Below are positions 8,518-16,882 of a DNA stretch of 64,000 bases, piece after piece. The DNA comes from Oceanispirochaeta crateris (GTDB taxonomy: Bacteria > Spirochaetota > Spirochaetia > DSM-2461): the NCBI RefSeq assembly GCF_008329965.1, contig NZ_CP036150.1:2744439-2808438 (forward strand), given 5' to 3'. Within the stretch, counting starts at the first letter, position 1, and each line of letters starts with the position of its first letter. Both the position numbers and the translations under genes were made by a program. Under the pieces are notes generated by a model that worked only from the letters and a program-made list of their open reading frames with translations, was not told where the DNA came from and ran no database searches.

Positions 8518-9377
8518 TTGAAATACTCAAAAAAGAGCAGCTTTCATCTGATGTCTATCTCATGAAACTCCATGCTCCTCATATTGCCCAATCTCGAAGG
8601 GCCGGCCAATTTGTAATCCTCATGATGGATGACAATTATGGAGAAAGAATCCCCCTGACCATTGCCGATGGCAACGAAGTGGAAGGGAGTATTACCATCA
8701 TCTTTCAAGCTGTAGGCGGGACGACCCTCCAACTAAGCCGGATGAAGGAAGGAGAAGGCATTTCTCATGTTCTGGGGCCCCTAGGGACACCAACTCATAT
8801 AAGGAAACACAGCAGCCCGGTTGTATGTGTTGGTGGAGGCATTGGTACAGCTCCCCTCTATCCTATAGTTCAGGCATTCAAAGCCGCCGGAAACAGGGTC
8901 ATCACCATCATGGGAGCCAGGAACAAGGATCTATTAATACTGGAAAATGAAATGGCAGAGCTATCGGATGAACTGATTATCTGCACGGATGATGGAAGTA
9001 GAGGCCGCAAGGCCCTGGTCACAGAGCCCTTGAAAGAACTTTGTGAGTCGGATGTACCCCCCGCAGAGGTTGTTGCCATTGGGCCTCCTGTGATGATGAA
9101 GTTCTGCAGTGAAACAACACGTCCCTTTGCGGTACCCACAGTCGTATCGCTGAATACGATCATGGTAGACGGTACAGGTATGTGCGGAGGATGCAGGGTC
9201 ACAGTAGGAGACAGCACAAAATTTGTCTGTGTCGACGGTCCTGAGTTTGATGGCCACAAAGTAGATTTCAACTCTATGATGAGCCGGATGTCCTCTTACA
9301 AAGAACAGGAAAAAGAACATCAATGCCGCATGGATGCATTGGCAAAAGACCATATTAAGGGGGGAACTCAACCATGA
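8514..9377 (+). CDS. nfnA: ferredoxin:NADP+ oxidoreductase small subunit (NfnA)
   Basis: A 287-residue protein of the PyrK/ferredoxin-NADP reductase family: flavin domain (RAGQFVILMMDD, RIPLTIAD), NAD-binding domain (VCVGGGIGTAPLYPI) and a 2Fe-2S loop near the C terminus (MCGGCRVTV, FVCVDGPEFDGH). NfnA holds the FAD that reacts with NAD(H) in the bifurcating transhydrogenase NfnAB. It overlaps hydA upstream and nfnB downstream by 4 bases each, so the hydrogenase and transhydrogenase genes form one coupled unit. Older annotations call this sulfide dehydrogenase beta subunit; the NfnB partner favours Nfn. Confidence 0.9.
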   Translation: MIEILKKEQLSSDVYLMKLHAPHIAQSRRAGQFVILMMDDNYGERIPLTIADGNEVEGSITIIFQAVGGTTLQLSRMKEGEGISHVLGPLGTPTHIRKHSSPVVCVGGGIGTAPLYPIVQAFKAAGNRVITIMGARNKDLLILENEMAELSDELIICTDDGSRGRKALVTEPLKELCESDVPPAEVVAIGPPVMMKFCSETTRPFAVPTVVSLNTIMVDGTGMCGGCRVTVGDSTKFVCVDGPEFDGHKVDFNSMMSRMSSYKEQEKEHQCRMDALAKDHIKGGTQP

Positions 9378-10882
9378 CAGAATACAGAGAACCTGCTCTT
9401 CTGAGCCGGGAAGCTGATGATATAAAAGACCGGCTAAACTTGCCTGAAGGACTTCATGACTTAAAAGCCAAAGAGAGAGCCGCCATTCCTCAGCAGGAGA
9501 TGCCGGCCCAGGAAGCCCGAATTAGAGCACACAATATGGATGAGGTGGCCCTTGGGTATACTGAAAGCCAGGTTATTGTCGAAGCCAGCCGTTGTCTGGG
9601 TTGTAAGAATGCCCCCTGTGTTGCCGGTTGTCCCGTAGGCATCAACATCCCGGGATTCATCGCGGCAGCGGCACAATATAAATTTGATGAAGCCCTCCAA
9701 ATCATCCAAGAAAGCAGCATACTTCCTGCCATTTGTGGCAGAGTCTGTCCGCAGGAAAAGCAGTGCATGCAACTCTGCACCCTGGGTAAAATTAAAAAAG
9801 ACCCACTCCAGTCGGTGGCCATAGGCAGGATTGAGCGATTTTTGGCCGACCACGGTAGTTCCCACAGCACTCTTGATTCAAAACAGCCCTCTACAGGCAA
9901 AAAGGTAGCCATTGTTGGCAGTGGCCCTTCCGGATTAACCACAGCTGCCGATCTGGCCCGCCTTGGTCATGATGTCACGATTTTTGAAGCATTTCACAAA
10001 GCCGGAGGCGTCACAGTGTACGGCATCCCTGAGTTCCGCCTGCCAAAATCCATCGTCAGCAGAGAAGTAGAGAATCTGGAGGCTCTGGGAGTCAAAATCA
10101 TCTATGACTACCTCATTGGTAGAACCAGAACAATCAAAGAACTGATGGAAAAAGACGGATATGATTCAGTTTATGTAGCAAACGGAGCAGGGCTTCCCAA
10201 GTTCATGAATATTGAAGGGGAAAATCTGGTGGGGGTCTTCTCTGCCAACGAATACCTTACCCGAACAAACCTAATGAAAGCCTATGATAGAGACAATGCA
10301 GCGACCCCCTTGTATTCCTCTAAAAAAGTAGCGGTTTTCGGAGGAGGTAACGTAGCCATGGATGCGGCGAGAACCGCCCTCAGGATGGGGGCGGAAGAAG
10401 TTCACATTGTCTACAGACGAACAGAAGCCGAAATGCCTGCCCGTAAAGAGGAAGTTCTCCATGCCCGGGAGGAAGGGATCATATTTGATCTATTGACCAA
10501 CCCTTCCCGAATCTTAGGGGATGAAAATGGAAGAGTCAGGGGCATTGAGTGCCTTAAGTATAAATTGGGAATACCAGATGAGTCGGGAAGAGCCCGTCCG
10601 GAGGTCATCGAGGGAAGTGAATTTCAGATGGAGATTGATACTTGCATTACCGCTTTGGGCAACAGCTCAAACCCATTGGTAACGGGAACCACTCCCGAAC
10701 TGGAAGTCAATAAATGGGGAAATATCATTGTAGATGAAAATGGAATGACCTCAATGAAAGGTGTATTTGCGGGTGGAGATATTGTGCAGGGTGCCGCCAC
10801 GGTCATACTGGCAATGGGAGATGGCAGGATTGCCGCCAGAGGAATTCATCAATATCTGTCAAATGAGGCTCAGCCTTTATGA
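9374..10882 (+). CDS. nfnB: ferredoxin:NADP+ oxidoreductase large subunit (NfnB)
   Basis: A 502-residue member of the glutamate synthase small-subunit family. N-terminal 4Fe-4S clusters (CLGCKNAPCVAGCPVG, CGRVCPQEKQC), an FAD fold (GSGPSGLTTAADLARLG) near 177 and an NADPH fold (VFGGGNVAMDAARTALRMG) near 320, with VYRRTEAEMPAR, typical of NADPH binding. Nfn couples NADH plus reduced ferredoxin to NADPH formation. Glutamate synthase itself is less likely because nfnA is adjacent and no large subunit is present. The last 6 bases overlap the convergent gene ending at 10877, leaving no room for a terminator between the two operons. Confidence 0.92.
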   Translation: MTEYREPALLSREADDIKDRLNLPEGLHDLKAKERAAIPQQEMPAQEARIRAHNMDEVALGYTESQVIVEASRCLGCKNAPCVAGCPVGINIPGFIAAAAQYKFDEALQIIQESSILPAICGRVCPQEKQCMQLCTLGKIKKDPLQSVAIGRIERFLADHGSSHSTLDSKQPSTGKKVAIVGSGPSGLTTAADLARLGHDVTIFEAFHKAGGVTVYGIPEFRLPKSIVSREVENLEALGVKIIYDYLIGRTRTIKELMEKDGYDSVYVANGAGLPKFMNIEGENLVGVFSANEYLTRTNLMKAYDRDNAATPLYSSKKVAVFGGGNVAMDAARTALRMGAEEVHIVYRRTEAEMPARKEEVLHAREEGIIFDLLTNPSRILGDENGRVRGIECLKYKLGIPDESGRARPEVIEGSEFQMEIDTCITALGNSSNPLVTGTTPELEVNKWGNIIVDENGMTSMKGVFAGGDIVQGAATVILAMGDGRIAARGIHQYLSNEAQPL

Positions 10883-11356
10883 GGCAGAAGTAAAACTCTC
10901 CAGAAGGGCCTGGTACAAATCTTTCAGCACCGGGCTCTTCCCATTGGGAATATAGACTTCAGCAAGAATATCGCTGCGTTCCTTTTGAATCCATCGAAAC
11001 AGACGCGGACCGGCTTCTGAGTCAGAACCGGCGGCAGATGCTATTTGATAGAGCGCCCGGATTTCACTGGAATCCATAAAAAGGCGGACCTTCCCAACAC
11101 AGATATTGAAAAACTTAGGCCTTTCCGTCTGCTCTATCCACAGCTTCGGAATATCAGAAACAGGATTCTTAACGACTGAATCACCAGGTGCATCCTCAGA
11201 TGTGGTGGCTTCTTCAGTACGGGATTCCCTTTGAATACGGACTTTCCGATTATATTCCAGAACCTCAGCCTGTTGTCGTAAAAATACCAAATCCTGAGTC
11301 TCCAGATTTGTCATCAAAGACAGGATCTCTTCCTTAATTCTTTTATTCTCATCCAT
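10877..11356 (-). CDS. unknown protein of the H2-sensor operon
   Basis: A 159-residue soluble protein I do not recognise. It begins with a charged helix (MDENKRIKEEILSLM) likely to form a coiled coil to about residue 45, then a Ser/Thr/Glu-rich linker, and ends in a compact domain of about 85 residues. There is no signal peptide, membrane segment or cysteine pair. It starts 21 bases after the SpoIIE-type phosphatase gene and is the last gene of that operon, so it may be the phosphatase's protein partner; this is inference from position only. It converges with nfnB, overlapping by 6 bases. Confidence 0.7.
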   Translation of the reverse strand: MDENKRIKEEILSLMTNLETQDLVFLRQQAEVLEYNRKVRIQRESRTEEATTSEDAPGDSVVKNPVSDIPKLWIEQTERPKFFNICVGKVRLFMDSSEIRALYQIASAAGSDSEAGPRLFRWIQKERSDILAEVYIPNGKSPVLKDLYQALLESFTSAS

Positions 11357-11377
11357 AACTTAAATATAGCTCAAATA

Positions 11378-12559
11378 TCAGATATAATTGATGAGAACTT
11401 CTTTGAAATAGAGTTTTTCAAGGGTGTTTGCAATACTGATGATCAAGTTACGCCGGATTTCCAGAGCCACCGGCATATTGGGATCCTGGTGTGCTTCATT
11501 GATTCGGGTACCAACCATAAAATGAATCACATCTGAATTGATCATCTCTTTCACAATGCGTTCTGCAGGATCACCCTTCCCGCCAACGGGTTCTAACCTT
11601 TTTTCGAGGTACTCATGCACCCGACTCATGGTGATAATACCTTCGGTTACCAGATCGACCCCTTCCATGGTGGAACAGGGGGGAATTGTATCGGTCTGGC
11701 TTCCCAAATCCAAGGTGAGGTTCCGCCCCAGTTCCCGGGCAATAATGTTTGCCGTGGTTCCTCCGGAAATGATTGTCGTTCCATCAAAACCACTGATCAT
11801 CCCGGCTAAATGTTTATCCCGTTCACGATCATAGGGAGGGCCGGTTGCAATCATCAACTGCCGGGGATTTCTGAAGTAGAGAGATCCGCAGGTTATATCA
11901 TCCTTAGGAGAATAGACATCGTGTTTCAAACTTTCACGAACCAGGGCTTTTGAAAGCTGAGATGAGGAGTACTCCGGATGTGAGACAAGTGTCGTCAATA
12001 GAAACTGCCGGGCGCCCGCATCTCCCCATCCCAATGGAGTCTCTTTCATACCCAATCCCGACTGGGTCACACCATCGGAGAAAAAAACAAGCCGATCTCC
12101 GCTGACAGCCTGAAAGCTTGAGCAGCGGATGATATTCCGTTTTGTATTGACTGTCTTGAAGCTGAAGCTCTCAGATTCCGGTTCTTCGATTTGTCCATCC
12201 CGTATCAGGACAAAGTGGGGGTTGTCATATTCGGCAATCTGAACCAGACCATGTTCGTCAACATCCACAATCGTAAAGGTGGAATAGCTGATTTTCCGGA
12301 TACTGCAAACGGGAAGAGTTCTGGATATGAGTTCCGCTGTTTTTAAGGGAGGCAGGTTGTTTTCGATAGACCGCAGAGCCATGGTCGCCGTGAGTGTTGA
12401 AAGGACATTGGCCCGGATACCGCTTCCAAGACCATCGGAGAGCACAGAGATAACCCTCTGCCTTCCCTGCGCCTTCTGAGTCAGAAAGGCATCCCCGGGA
12501 GCCGACTCACCCTTCTTCGTAATCTGAAAATATCCAACGTCAAAAAAAGTCTTAATCAT
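11378..12559 (-). CDS. SpoIIE/PP2C-type serine phosphatase of the hydrogenase sensor operon
   Basis: A 393-residue protein. Residues about 1-230 form a SpoIIE-like PP2C phosphatase with the metal-binding motifs VLSDGLGSG, FFSDGVTQ and DDITCGSLYF. The remaining 150 residues form a second domain (GFDGTTIISGGTTANI) that I cannot name. Such phosphatases are known next to sensory [FeFe] hydrogenases and are thought to relay the redox or H2 signal by removing phosphate from a serine or threonine of a target protein. It overlaps the HydS gene by 8 bases. No signal peptide. Confidence 0.85.
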   Translation of the reverse strand: MIKTFFDVGYFQITKKGESAPGDAFLTQKAQGRQRVISVLSDGLGSGIRANVLSTLTATMALRSIENNLPPLKTAELISRTLPVCSIRKISYSTFTIVDVDEHGLVQIAEYDNPHFVLIRDGQIEEPESESFSFKTVNTKRNIIRCSSFQAVSGDRLVFFSDGVTQSGLGMKETPLGWGDAGARQFLLTTLVSHPEYSSSQLSKALVRESLKHDVYSPKDDITCGSLYFRNPRQLMIATGPPYDRERDKHLAGMISGFDGTTIISGGTTANIIARELGRNLTLDLGSQTDTIPPCSTMEGVDLVTEGIITMSRVHEYLEKRLEPVGGKGDPAERIVKEMINSDVIHFMVGTRINEAHQDPNMPVALEIRRNLIISIANTLEKLYFKEVLINYI

Positions 12560-14282
12560 CAGAGTCCCTGTTTGATTCAGAACTAAATGAGGTGATGATG
12601 GAGTTCAGCATGACTTCACTCTGAGCAGCATTCTCTCCCAATAGAAAGGCAATCTGCTGCACCGTGGAGATGCTGTTTTCCATAACCTTGCGGGCCTGTT
12701 TAATGACCTGATCTTTTTGAACCCAGGGAAGAGTGACATCTTGAAAAATAGCCCCCACGGCCTGATCCTTTTCGATGGTGAATACCGAACCTGTAAAAAC
12801 CTTGTTCTCCAAATGAAATGTCTGATCGGTTAAGACTCCTTCTTCGGAGAGAACCCCCTGAAACAGGGATGTAAAAGGAAGTATCTTTGATAAAGAAGCC
12901 CCCTTCAAACCGGGTTTTGCCTCAAAAGCAGCCAGAGTCTCTTCACCAATCAATGTGGCAAAGGCTCTATTACACTGAATGATCTTCATCTCGGCATCCA
13001 CAATGACTACACCGGAAGGCATGGATCTGATCAGAGCATCCGCCTTCTTTTCGGATAGTGTCCTGAGATAACTGACGCACATATCTTTCTCGGCCCGTCC
13101 ATCCAGAAAGGCTCTGGCATAATCCCGGCAGGTCGAATATCCGCAGGCTCCACAATTTTTCTCGTCTCCACTATCGTATTTACCGATATTTCTCAGGGCT
13201 TTCCTGATTTCCAGTTCATCATGGGATACGACCTTCACTGCATTAATTTTCCGGTCGTACTGGATACTGGTGCAGGACTTATAGAGGGGGACCTGTTCTT
13301 TGCGGCTTGTGGCATAATCCATAAGGATTTTCTCTTTCACAGCTGTTCCCGAATGTTTAGCACAGCCCGGGCCATTGATGCACCCTCCTTCACAGGCCAA
13401 AAGCTCAAGGAACAGAGGTTCCTTCTGCCCCAGCACTTCTAGGTTGTTCAGGACTCCTCCCATGGAATGAACATTTGTAAAGCTCAGCATCTGATTATCC
13501 TTGAGGATGGTCTTCTGCAGCTTCAAACTGCGGATCATACCCCCTTCTAGTGGATATGAGGCTCCGTCATAGGAAAACTGAGGGACAAAACTCTCCTCAT
13601 CACTACCGGATAACGAGGAGAGATCAATTTGATTCTGGGCAAACCAGCTTTTCAAATCATTGAAGGTTATAGCCGTATGCAGTAAGTCTTCTCTAAGATC
13701 GGCTTCTCTTTTTTTGGAAATGCAGGGACCGGCAAAAACAATAATACAATCCTCGCCATAGAGCTCCTTCAACATCTGACAGTGAGTGAGCAAAGGCGAA
13801 AGATGATCAATGATCGATGATGAATATTGGGGTTTATGCTTATGAATATACTCCACCATGGTGGGACAAGCGGACGAAATGAAAACGCCATGGTCTGCCT
13901 TCTGCAACACCGCATTGGTATGCCGGCTCACTTCCTGAGCCCCTATAGCCGTTTCAGAAACCGCCCAAAACCCCAGGTCCTTTATCGCCCGGATAAGAGT
14001 CTTTTCAGAAATACCGGGAAACTCCCCAGCAAAAGAGGGAGCCAAAGAAAGGATGACTTTTTCATGATCTTCCAAGGCCCGTTGGGCCCTGGGCAGATCA
14101 TTACGTATCCGCTTTGCCCCGACAGGACACATGAGGTAACAATTCCCGCAGAGAATACAATCATCCACGAGAATTTTAGCATGGCCGTCTTCCACTTTTA
14201 TGCTTTTCACCGGGCAATGACGGATGCATTTATAGCAATCCTGGCACTCTGTAATTTCTGTATAGATAGGGTTGAGTTTCAT
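12552..14282 (-). CDS. hydS: sensory [FeFe] hydrogenase-like protein with PAS domain (HydS/HsfB type)
   Basis: A 576-residue cytosolic sensor. Two N-terminal 4Fe-4S motifs (CQDCYKCIRHCP, CILCGNCYLMCP), an H-cluster domain, a further 4Fe-4S motif (CGACGYSTCRDYARAFLDG) and a C-terminal PAS domain (about 410-520). All four H-cluster cysteines are kept: SSACPTM, GPCISKKREA and CEGGC. The cysteine before the first ligand, the proton-relay residue of catalytic enzymes (TSCCP), is Ala here, as in known sensory hydrogenases, so slow turnover and sensing are expected. Genes either side encode a 2Fe-2S protein and a phosphatase. The exact signal (H2 or redox) is inferred from the family. Confidence 0.88.
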   Translation of the reverse strand: MKLNPIYTEITECQDCYKCIRHCPVKSIKVEDGHAKILVDDCILCGNCYLMCPVGAKRIRNDLPRAQRALEDHEKVILSLAPSFAGEFPGISEKTLIRAIKDLGFWAVSETAIGAQEVSRHTNAVLQKADHGVFISSACPTMVEYIHKHKPQYSSSIIDHLSPLLTHCQMLKELYGEDCIIVFAGPCISKKREADLREDLLHTAITFNDLKSWFAQNQIDLSSLSGSDEESFVPQFSYDGASYPLEGGMIRSLKLQKTILKDNQMLSFTNVHSMGGVLNNLEVLGQKEPLFLELLACEGGCINGPGCAKHSGTAVKEKILMDYATSRKEQVPLYKSCTSIQYDRKINAVKVVSHDELEIRKALRNIGKYDSGDEKNCGACGYSTCRDYARAFLDGRAEKDMCVSYLRTLSEKKADALIRSMPSGVVIVDAEMKIIQCNRAFATLIGEETLAAFEAKPGLKGASLSKILPFTSLFQGVLSEEGVLTDQTFHLENKVFTGSVFTIEKDQAVGAIFQDVTLPWVQKDQVIKQARKVMENSISTVQQIAFLLGENAAQSEVMLNSIITSFSSESNRDSDD

Positions 14283-14299
14283 GATAGCAATTTTCCTGT

Positions 14300-14545
14300 T
14301 TATGAGTTGATATATGTTTCCACCAGATCGGCGATTTCAGAACTGTCTACACAGCTGAACATTGTGTCTCCCAGATAAAGGACGGGCCCTTTACTGCACT
14401 GTTCTTGACAGAGAGCTCCAGAAAGCTGTACGTCAATCCCCTCATACCCGCTGATGATCTCCTGAATAATTTTCAGGTTTTGATTATTTCCCCGGGAGAA
14501 ACAGGAACTTCCCATGCAAATGGTGATTGTCTTTGGACTTTTCAT
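14300..14545 (-). CDS. thioredoxin-like 2Fe-2S ferredoxin
   Basis: An 81-residue single-domain protein with the NuoE/HydC-type cluster ligands CMGSSCFSRG and CQEQCSKGP. Size and motif order match stand-alone thioredoxin-like ferredoxins. It is the first gene of the H2-sensor operon, 17 bases before hydS, and probably delivers electrons to or from HydS. A GGGAGG site lies about 6 bases before the ATG at 14545. It strongly resembles the C-terminal domain of HydA in the neighbouring operon (CVGTSC, CSENCSHGP), so the two may be related by domain splitting. Confidence 0.85.
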   Translation of the reverse strand: MKSPKTITICMGSSCFSRGNNQNLKIIQEIISGYEGIDVQLSGALCQEQCSKGPVLYLGDTMFSCVDSSEIADLVETYINS

Positions 14546-14571
14546 GACGACCTCCCGGATTGACTCATCCT

Positions 14572-14617
14572 ATCATGGCACCAATAGGAAACAGTGTCAA
14601 TATTTTATTATCGATAT
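14572..14617 (-). promoter_or_regulatory. H2-sensor operon promoter with TTTATTATCGATAT site
   Basis: On the minus strand TTGACA (14595-14600) and CATGAT (14572-14577) are 17 bases apart. Just upstream of the -35, at 14604-14617, is the word TTTATTATCGATAT; including TAG the match to the hydrogenase dyad's left arm is 16 bases. The second arm (to about 14637) is degraded (TTTAACGA in place of TTTATCGA). The site sits upstream of this promoter but over the other two, so either its effect differs or the hexamers assigned here are not the real ones. Confidence 0.6.
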
Positions 14618-14659
14618 AGTTTTAACGAAACTAGTTAATTGCAGATGCAGGTCATATCC

Positions 14660-16111
14660 TTACTCTAGGATAACAACACGATTTTTACCAGATCCTTTAG
14701 ACTGGTAGAGTGCCGCATCGGCTCGTTGAACGACCGATTTCAGTTCATCATCATCCCGAACAGAAGAGACCCCCATACTCACTGTCATGCTAGCCTGGAT
14801 TCCCAGATCATTGAAAACGGTCCGTTCAGAAAGGGCAATCCGTATCCTTTCTGCCGAAGCAAAAGCAACCTTTGAGTCTGCTCCCATAAGGATCACAAAC
14901 TCATCCCCGCCCCAGCGAGCAAGAACATCAGTAGGACGGATGACTTCATGGATGATATCGGTCATGCGGATCAGGACCTTATCTCCTATGGCATGACCAT
15001 ATTGGTCATTGATGGTCTTAAAGTCATCCAGATCAATGATAATAATGGAATATTTTGATTCGTACCTCTTAATGCTATATATCGATGTAAGAAACCGTTT
15101 TTCAAGCTCCCTCCGGTTCAAGGCTCCGGTCAAACTATCCGTACTGGCTAAATTTTCCAGATAAAGCTGAAAACTGCCGATAGTTTTGGAGCTCAAATAA
15201 GCTAAAAGGATAGTGGTGAAAATACCCACCACAATATTGATAAAGAGATTTCTCCTTGCAGCATCCATATACTCATATTCATGCTGTTCCACAAGGATAA
15301 ACCACCCCAGTTCTTCCATATACCGAGAACTTATAAGCGAAGGATTCTGGGATGCATTATAAATAAGATCTGTGGGAAAATCTGAAGGATTAAGGAGATC
15401 ATCGGCAATATCCCGTAATCCAGGAATATCATAAATAGAGAGTGTCTCAACCTTAGTGATATCCGGATGAACTTGTATAATTCCCCGATCATCAACCATA
15501 TAGATGTCCCGTTTATACTCATCTTTTTTTTCGGCCAGAGTGACACTGATCTTATCCAACCGGATGCCGACACCGGCAACACCTAGAAAATGCCCTGTGG
15601 AATCAACAACTCTAAAATTGATAAAGACAGTCAGAATTCCATTTGAAGCTTCATCAGAATCAACATCCAAATCGTATTCGAGGCCCGAGTTAACAAACTT
15701 ATAATACCAGATATCATGAGAGTCCACCGGGCTGACTTGTTTCAGAATTCCGTCATAGTAATAATAATTCTCACTTTTTTCTGAAACCAAAAAAGCAGTA
15801 AAAAATCCGAATTCTTCTTTTATAACCTTTAAATAGTCTACAATCTCCTGTTCATCCGATTCACCATCGTGTATCCAGTCCACAAGGAATGTATCTCTGG
15901 ACATAGCAGAAGAAATATTGATGGGCAGAGTCAGGTAGCTTTGTATATAGGAGTAGATATTTTCACTCAAAAGAGGAAGTGAAGAGTGAAGAATCTCCTT
16001 TCTCATGGAAGCCCTGGCACTATAATATGAATAGAAACTGACAGAAATAAATGAGACAGCAATAATTGAGATCAGTGCTACAAGTGTTAGTTTTCTTGAG
16101 GGGATATGCAT
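14660..16111 (-). CDS. membrane diguanylate cyclase with Cache-type sensor
   Basis: A 483-residue protein that should make cyclic di-GMP. Membrane helix at about 8-30, a Cache-like extracytoplasmic sensor to about 285, a second helix (NIVVGIFTTILLAYLS) near 300, then a GGDEF domain. The active site RWGGDEF is intact, and an inhibitory I-site (RPTD five residues before it) is present, so product feedback is expected. Ligand unknown; Cache domains often bind small organic acids or amino acids. It is a single gene downstream of nothing obvious on its strand. A TATAAT at 16117-16122 lies only 6 bases before the ATG, so the true promoter is unclear. Confidence 0.9.
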   Translation of the reverse strand: MHIPSRKLTLVALISIIAVSFISVSFYSYYSARASMRKEILHSSLPLLSENIYSYIQSYLTLPINISSAMSRDTFLVDWIHDGESDEQEIVDYLKVIKEEFGFFTAFLVSEKSENYYYYDGILKQVSPVDSHDIWYYKFVNSGLEYDLDVDSDEASNGILTVFINFRVVDSTGHFLGVAGVGIRLDKISVTLAEKKDEYKRDIYMVDDRGIIQVHPDITKVETLSIYDIPGLRDIADDLLNPSDFPTDLIYNASQNPSLISSRYMEELGWFILVEQHEYEYMDAARRNLFINIVVGIFTTILLAYLSSKTIGSFQLYLENLASTDSLTGALNRRELEKRFLTSIYSIKRYESKYSIIIIDLDDFKTINDQYGHAIGDKVLIRMTDIIHEVIRPTDVLARWGGDEFVILMGADSKVAFASAERIRIALSERTVFNDLGIQASMTVSMGVSSVRDDDELKSVVQRADAALYQSKGSGKNRVVILE

Positions 16112-16246
16112 TCTTTATTATATATTATTATTGAAATAGAACAAGAGAACCCCCTACAAACCAGGAAACCGGCAATAAATAGAAAACTGAAAATAATTTA
16201 AATTTTCTTGACCCTCTGCGGCAGAATGAGTTATCAAGAGGCAACT

Positions 16247-16861
16247 ATGAACAATATACGAATCAAACAAGATCTCCATATCCATACAACATATTCATTT
16301 GGCGACAGCGCCGTTGTCCCCCAGCAAACCGTTCAATTGATTGAGAACCTGAATCACGCAGAGCTTCGGGGCATCAGCGATCATTTCGGATACCTCAAAG
16401 GTGACGTTTTTCAAAAGTACAAGGCAGACCTGCACCAACATGGCTTTTATTGCGGATGTGAAGTGAATGACAGCATAGATGTTCTTGAAGCTGTGAACTA
16501 CTCCTTTGACTACTTTATATACCATTGCCGTGATAAAGCCTCCGAATACAAAGGGGCTGAAAGACTCGTGGAAACAGGCAAACCTGTGATTATATCCCAT
16601 CCCATCGCCATAGGTGCAGATCTGGATAAAGTCCCTACCGACTGCTATATTGAGGTCAATAACCGGTATATATGGAAAGCGGAAAATTACAAAGCCTTTT
16701 ATACTCCCCACTTAAGCCGTTTTCGCTTTGTGATCGGTTCGGATGCCCATCAACCAAACTGGCTGAACCAGACAGTAGCAAGGTATGCCGCAGCTCAGAT
16801 GGGAATTGAAGAAACAATGGTTTTTTCCGCCCCCTTTCAATCGCAGACAAAGTCCCTCTAA
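16247..16861 (+). CDS. PHP-domain metal-dependent phosphoesterase
   Basis: A 204-residue PHP-family hydrolase. Metal ligands appear in DLHIHTTYSFGDS (HxH), GISDHFG, ISHP and GSDAH. Related enzymes remove phosphate from sugars, nucleotides or histidinol phosphate; the length is short for HisK, and no his genes are nearby, so the substrate is unknown. AAGAGG at 16236-16241 sets the ATG at 16247; earlier TTG and ATG codons at 16208 and 16226 are less likely. It converges with the GH130 gene. Confidence 0.75.
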   Translation: MNNIRIKQDLHIHTTYSFGDSAVVPQQTVQLIENLNHAELRGISDHFGYLKGDVFQKYKADLHQHGFYCGCEVNDSIDVLEAVNYSFDYFIYHCRDKASEYKGAERLVETGKPVIISHPIAIGADLDKVPTDCYIEVNNRYIWKAENYKAFYTPHLSRFRFVIGSDAHQPNWLNQTVARYAAAQMGIEETMVFSAPFQSQTKSL

Positions 16862-16882
16862 GGGTAACCTTTATGCTTTACA

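Noticed and set aside
13827..14378. A 183-codon plus-strand frame opposite hydS
   Set aside because: Antisense shadow of the conserved 4Fe-4S and H-cluster coding region.
16111..16122. TATAAT six bases before the diguanylate cyclase ATG as evidence for a leaderless transcript
   Set aside because: The sequence there is simple TA-rich DNA with several equally good -10 boxes; not enough to claim it.
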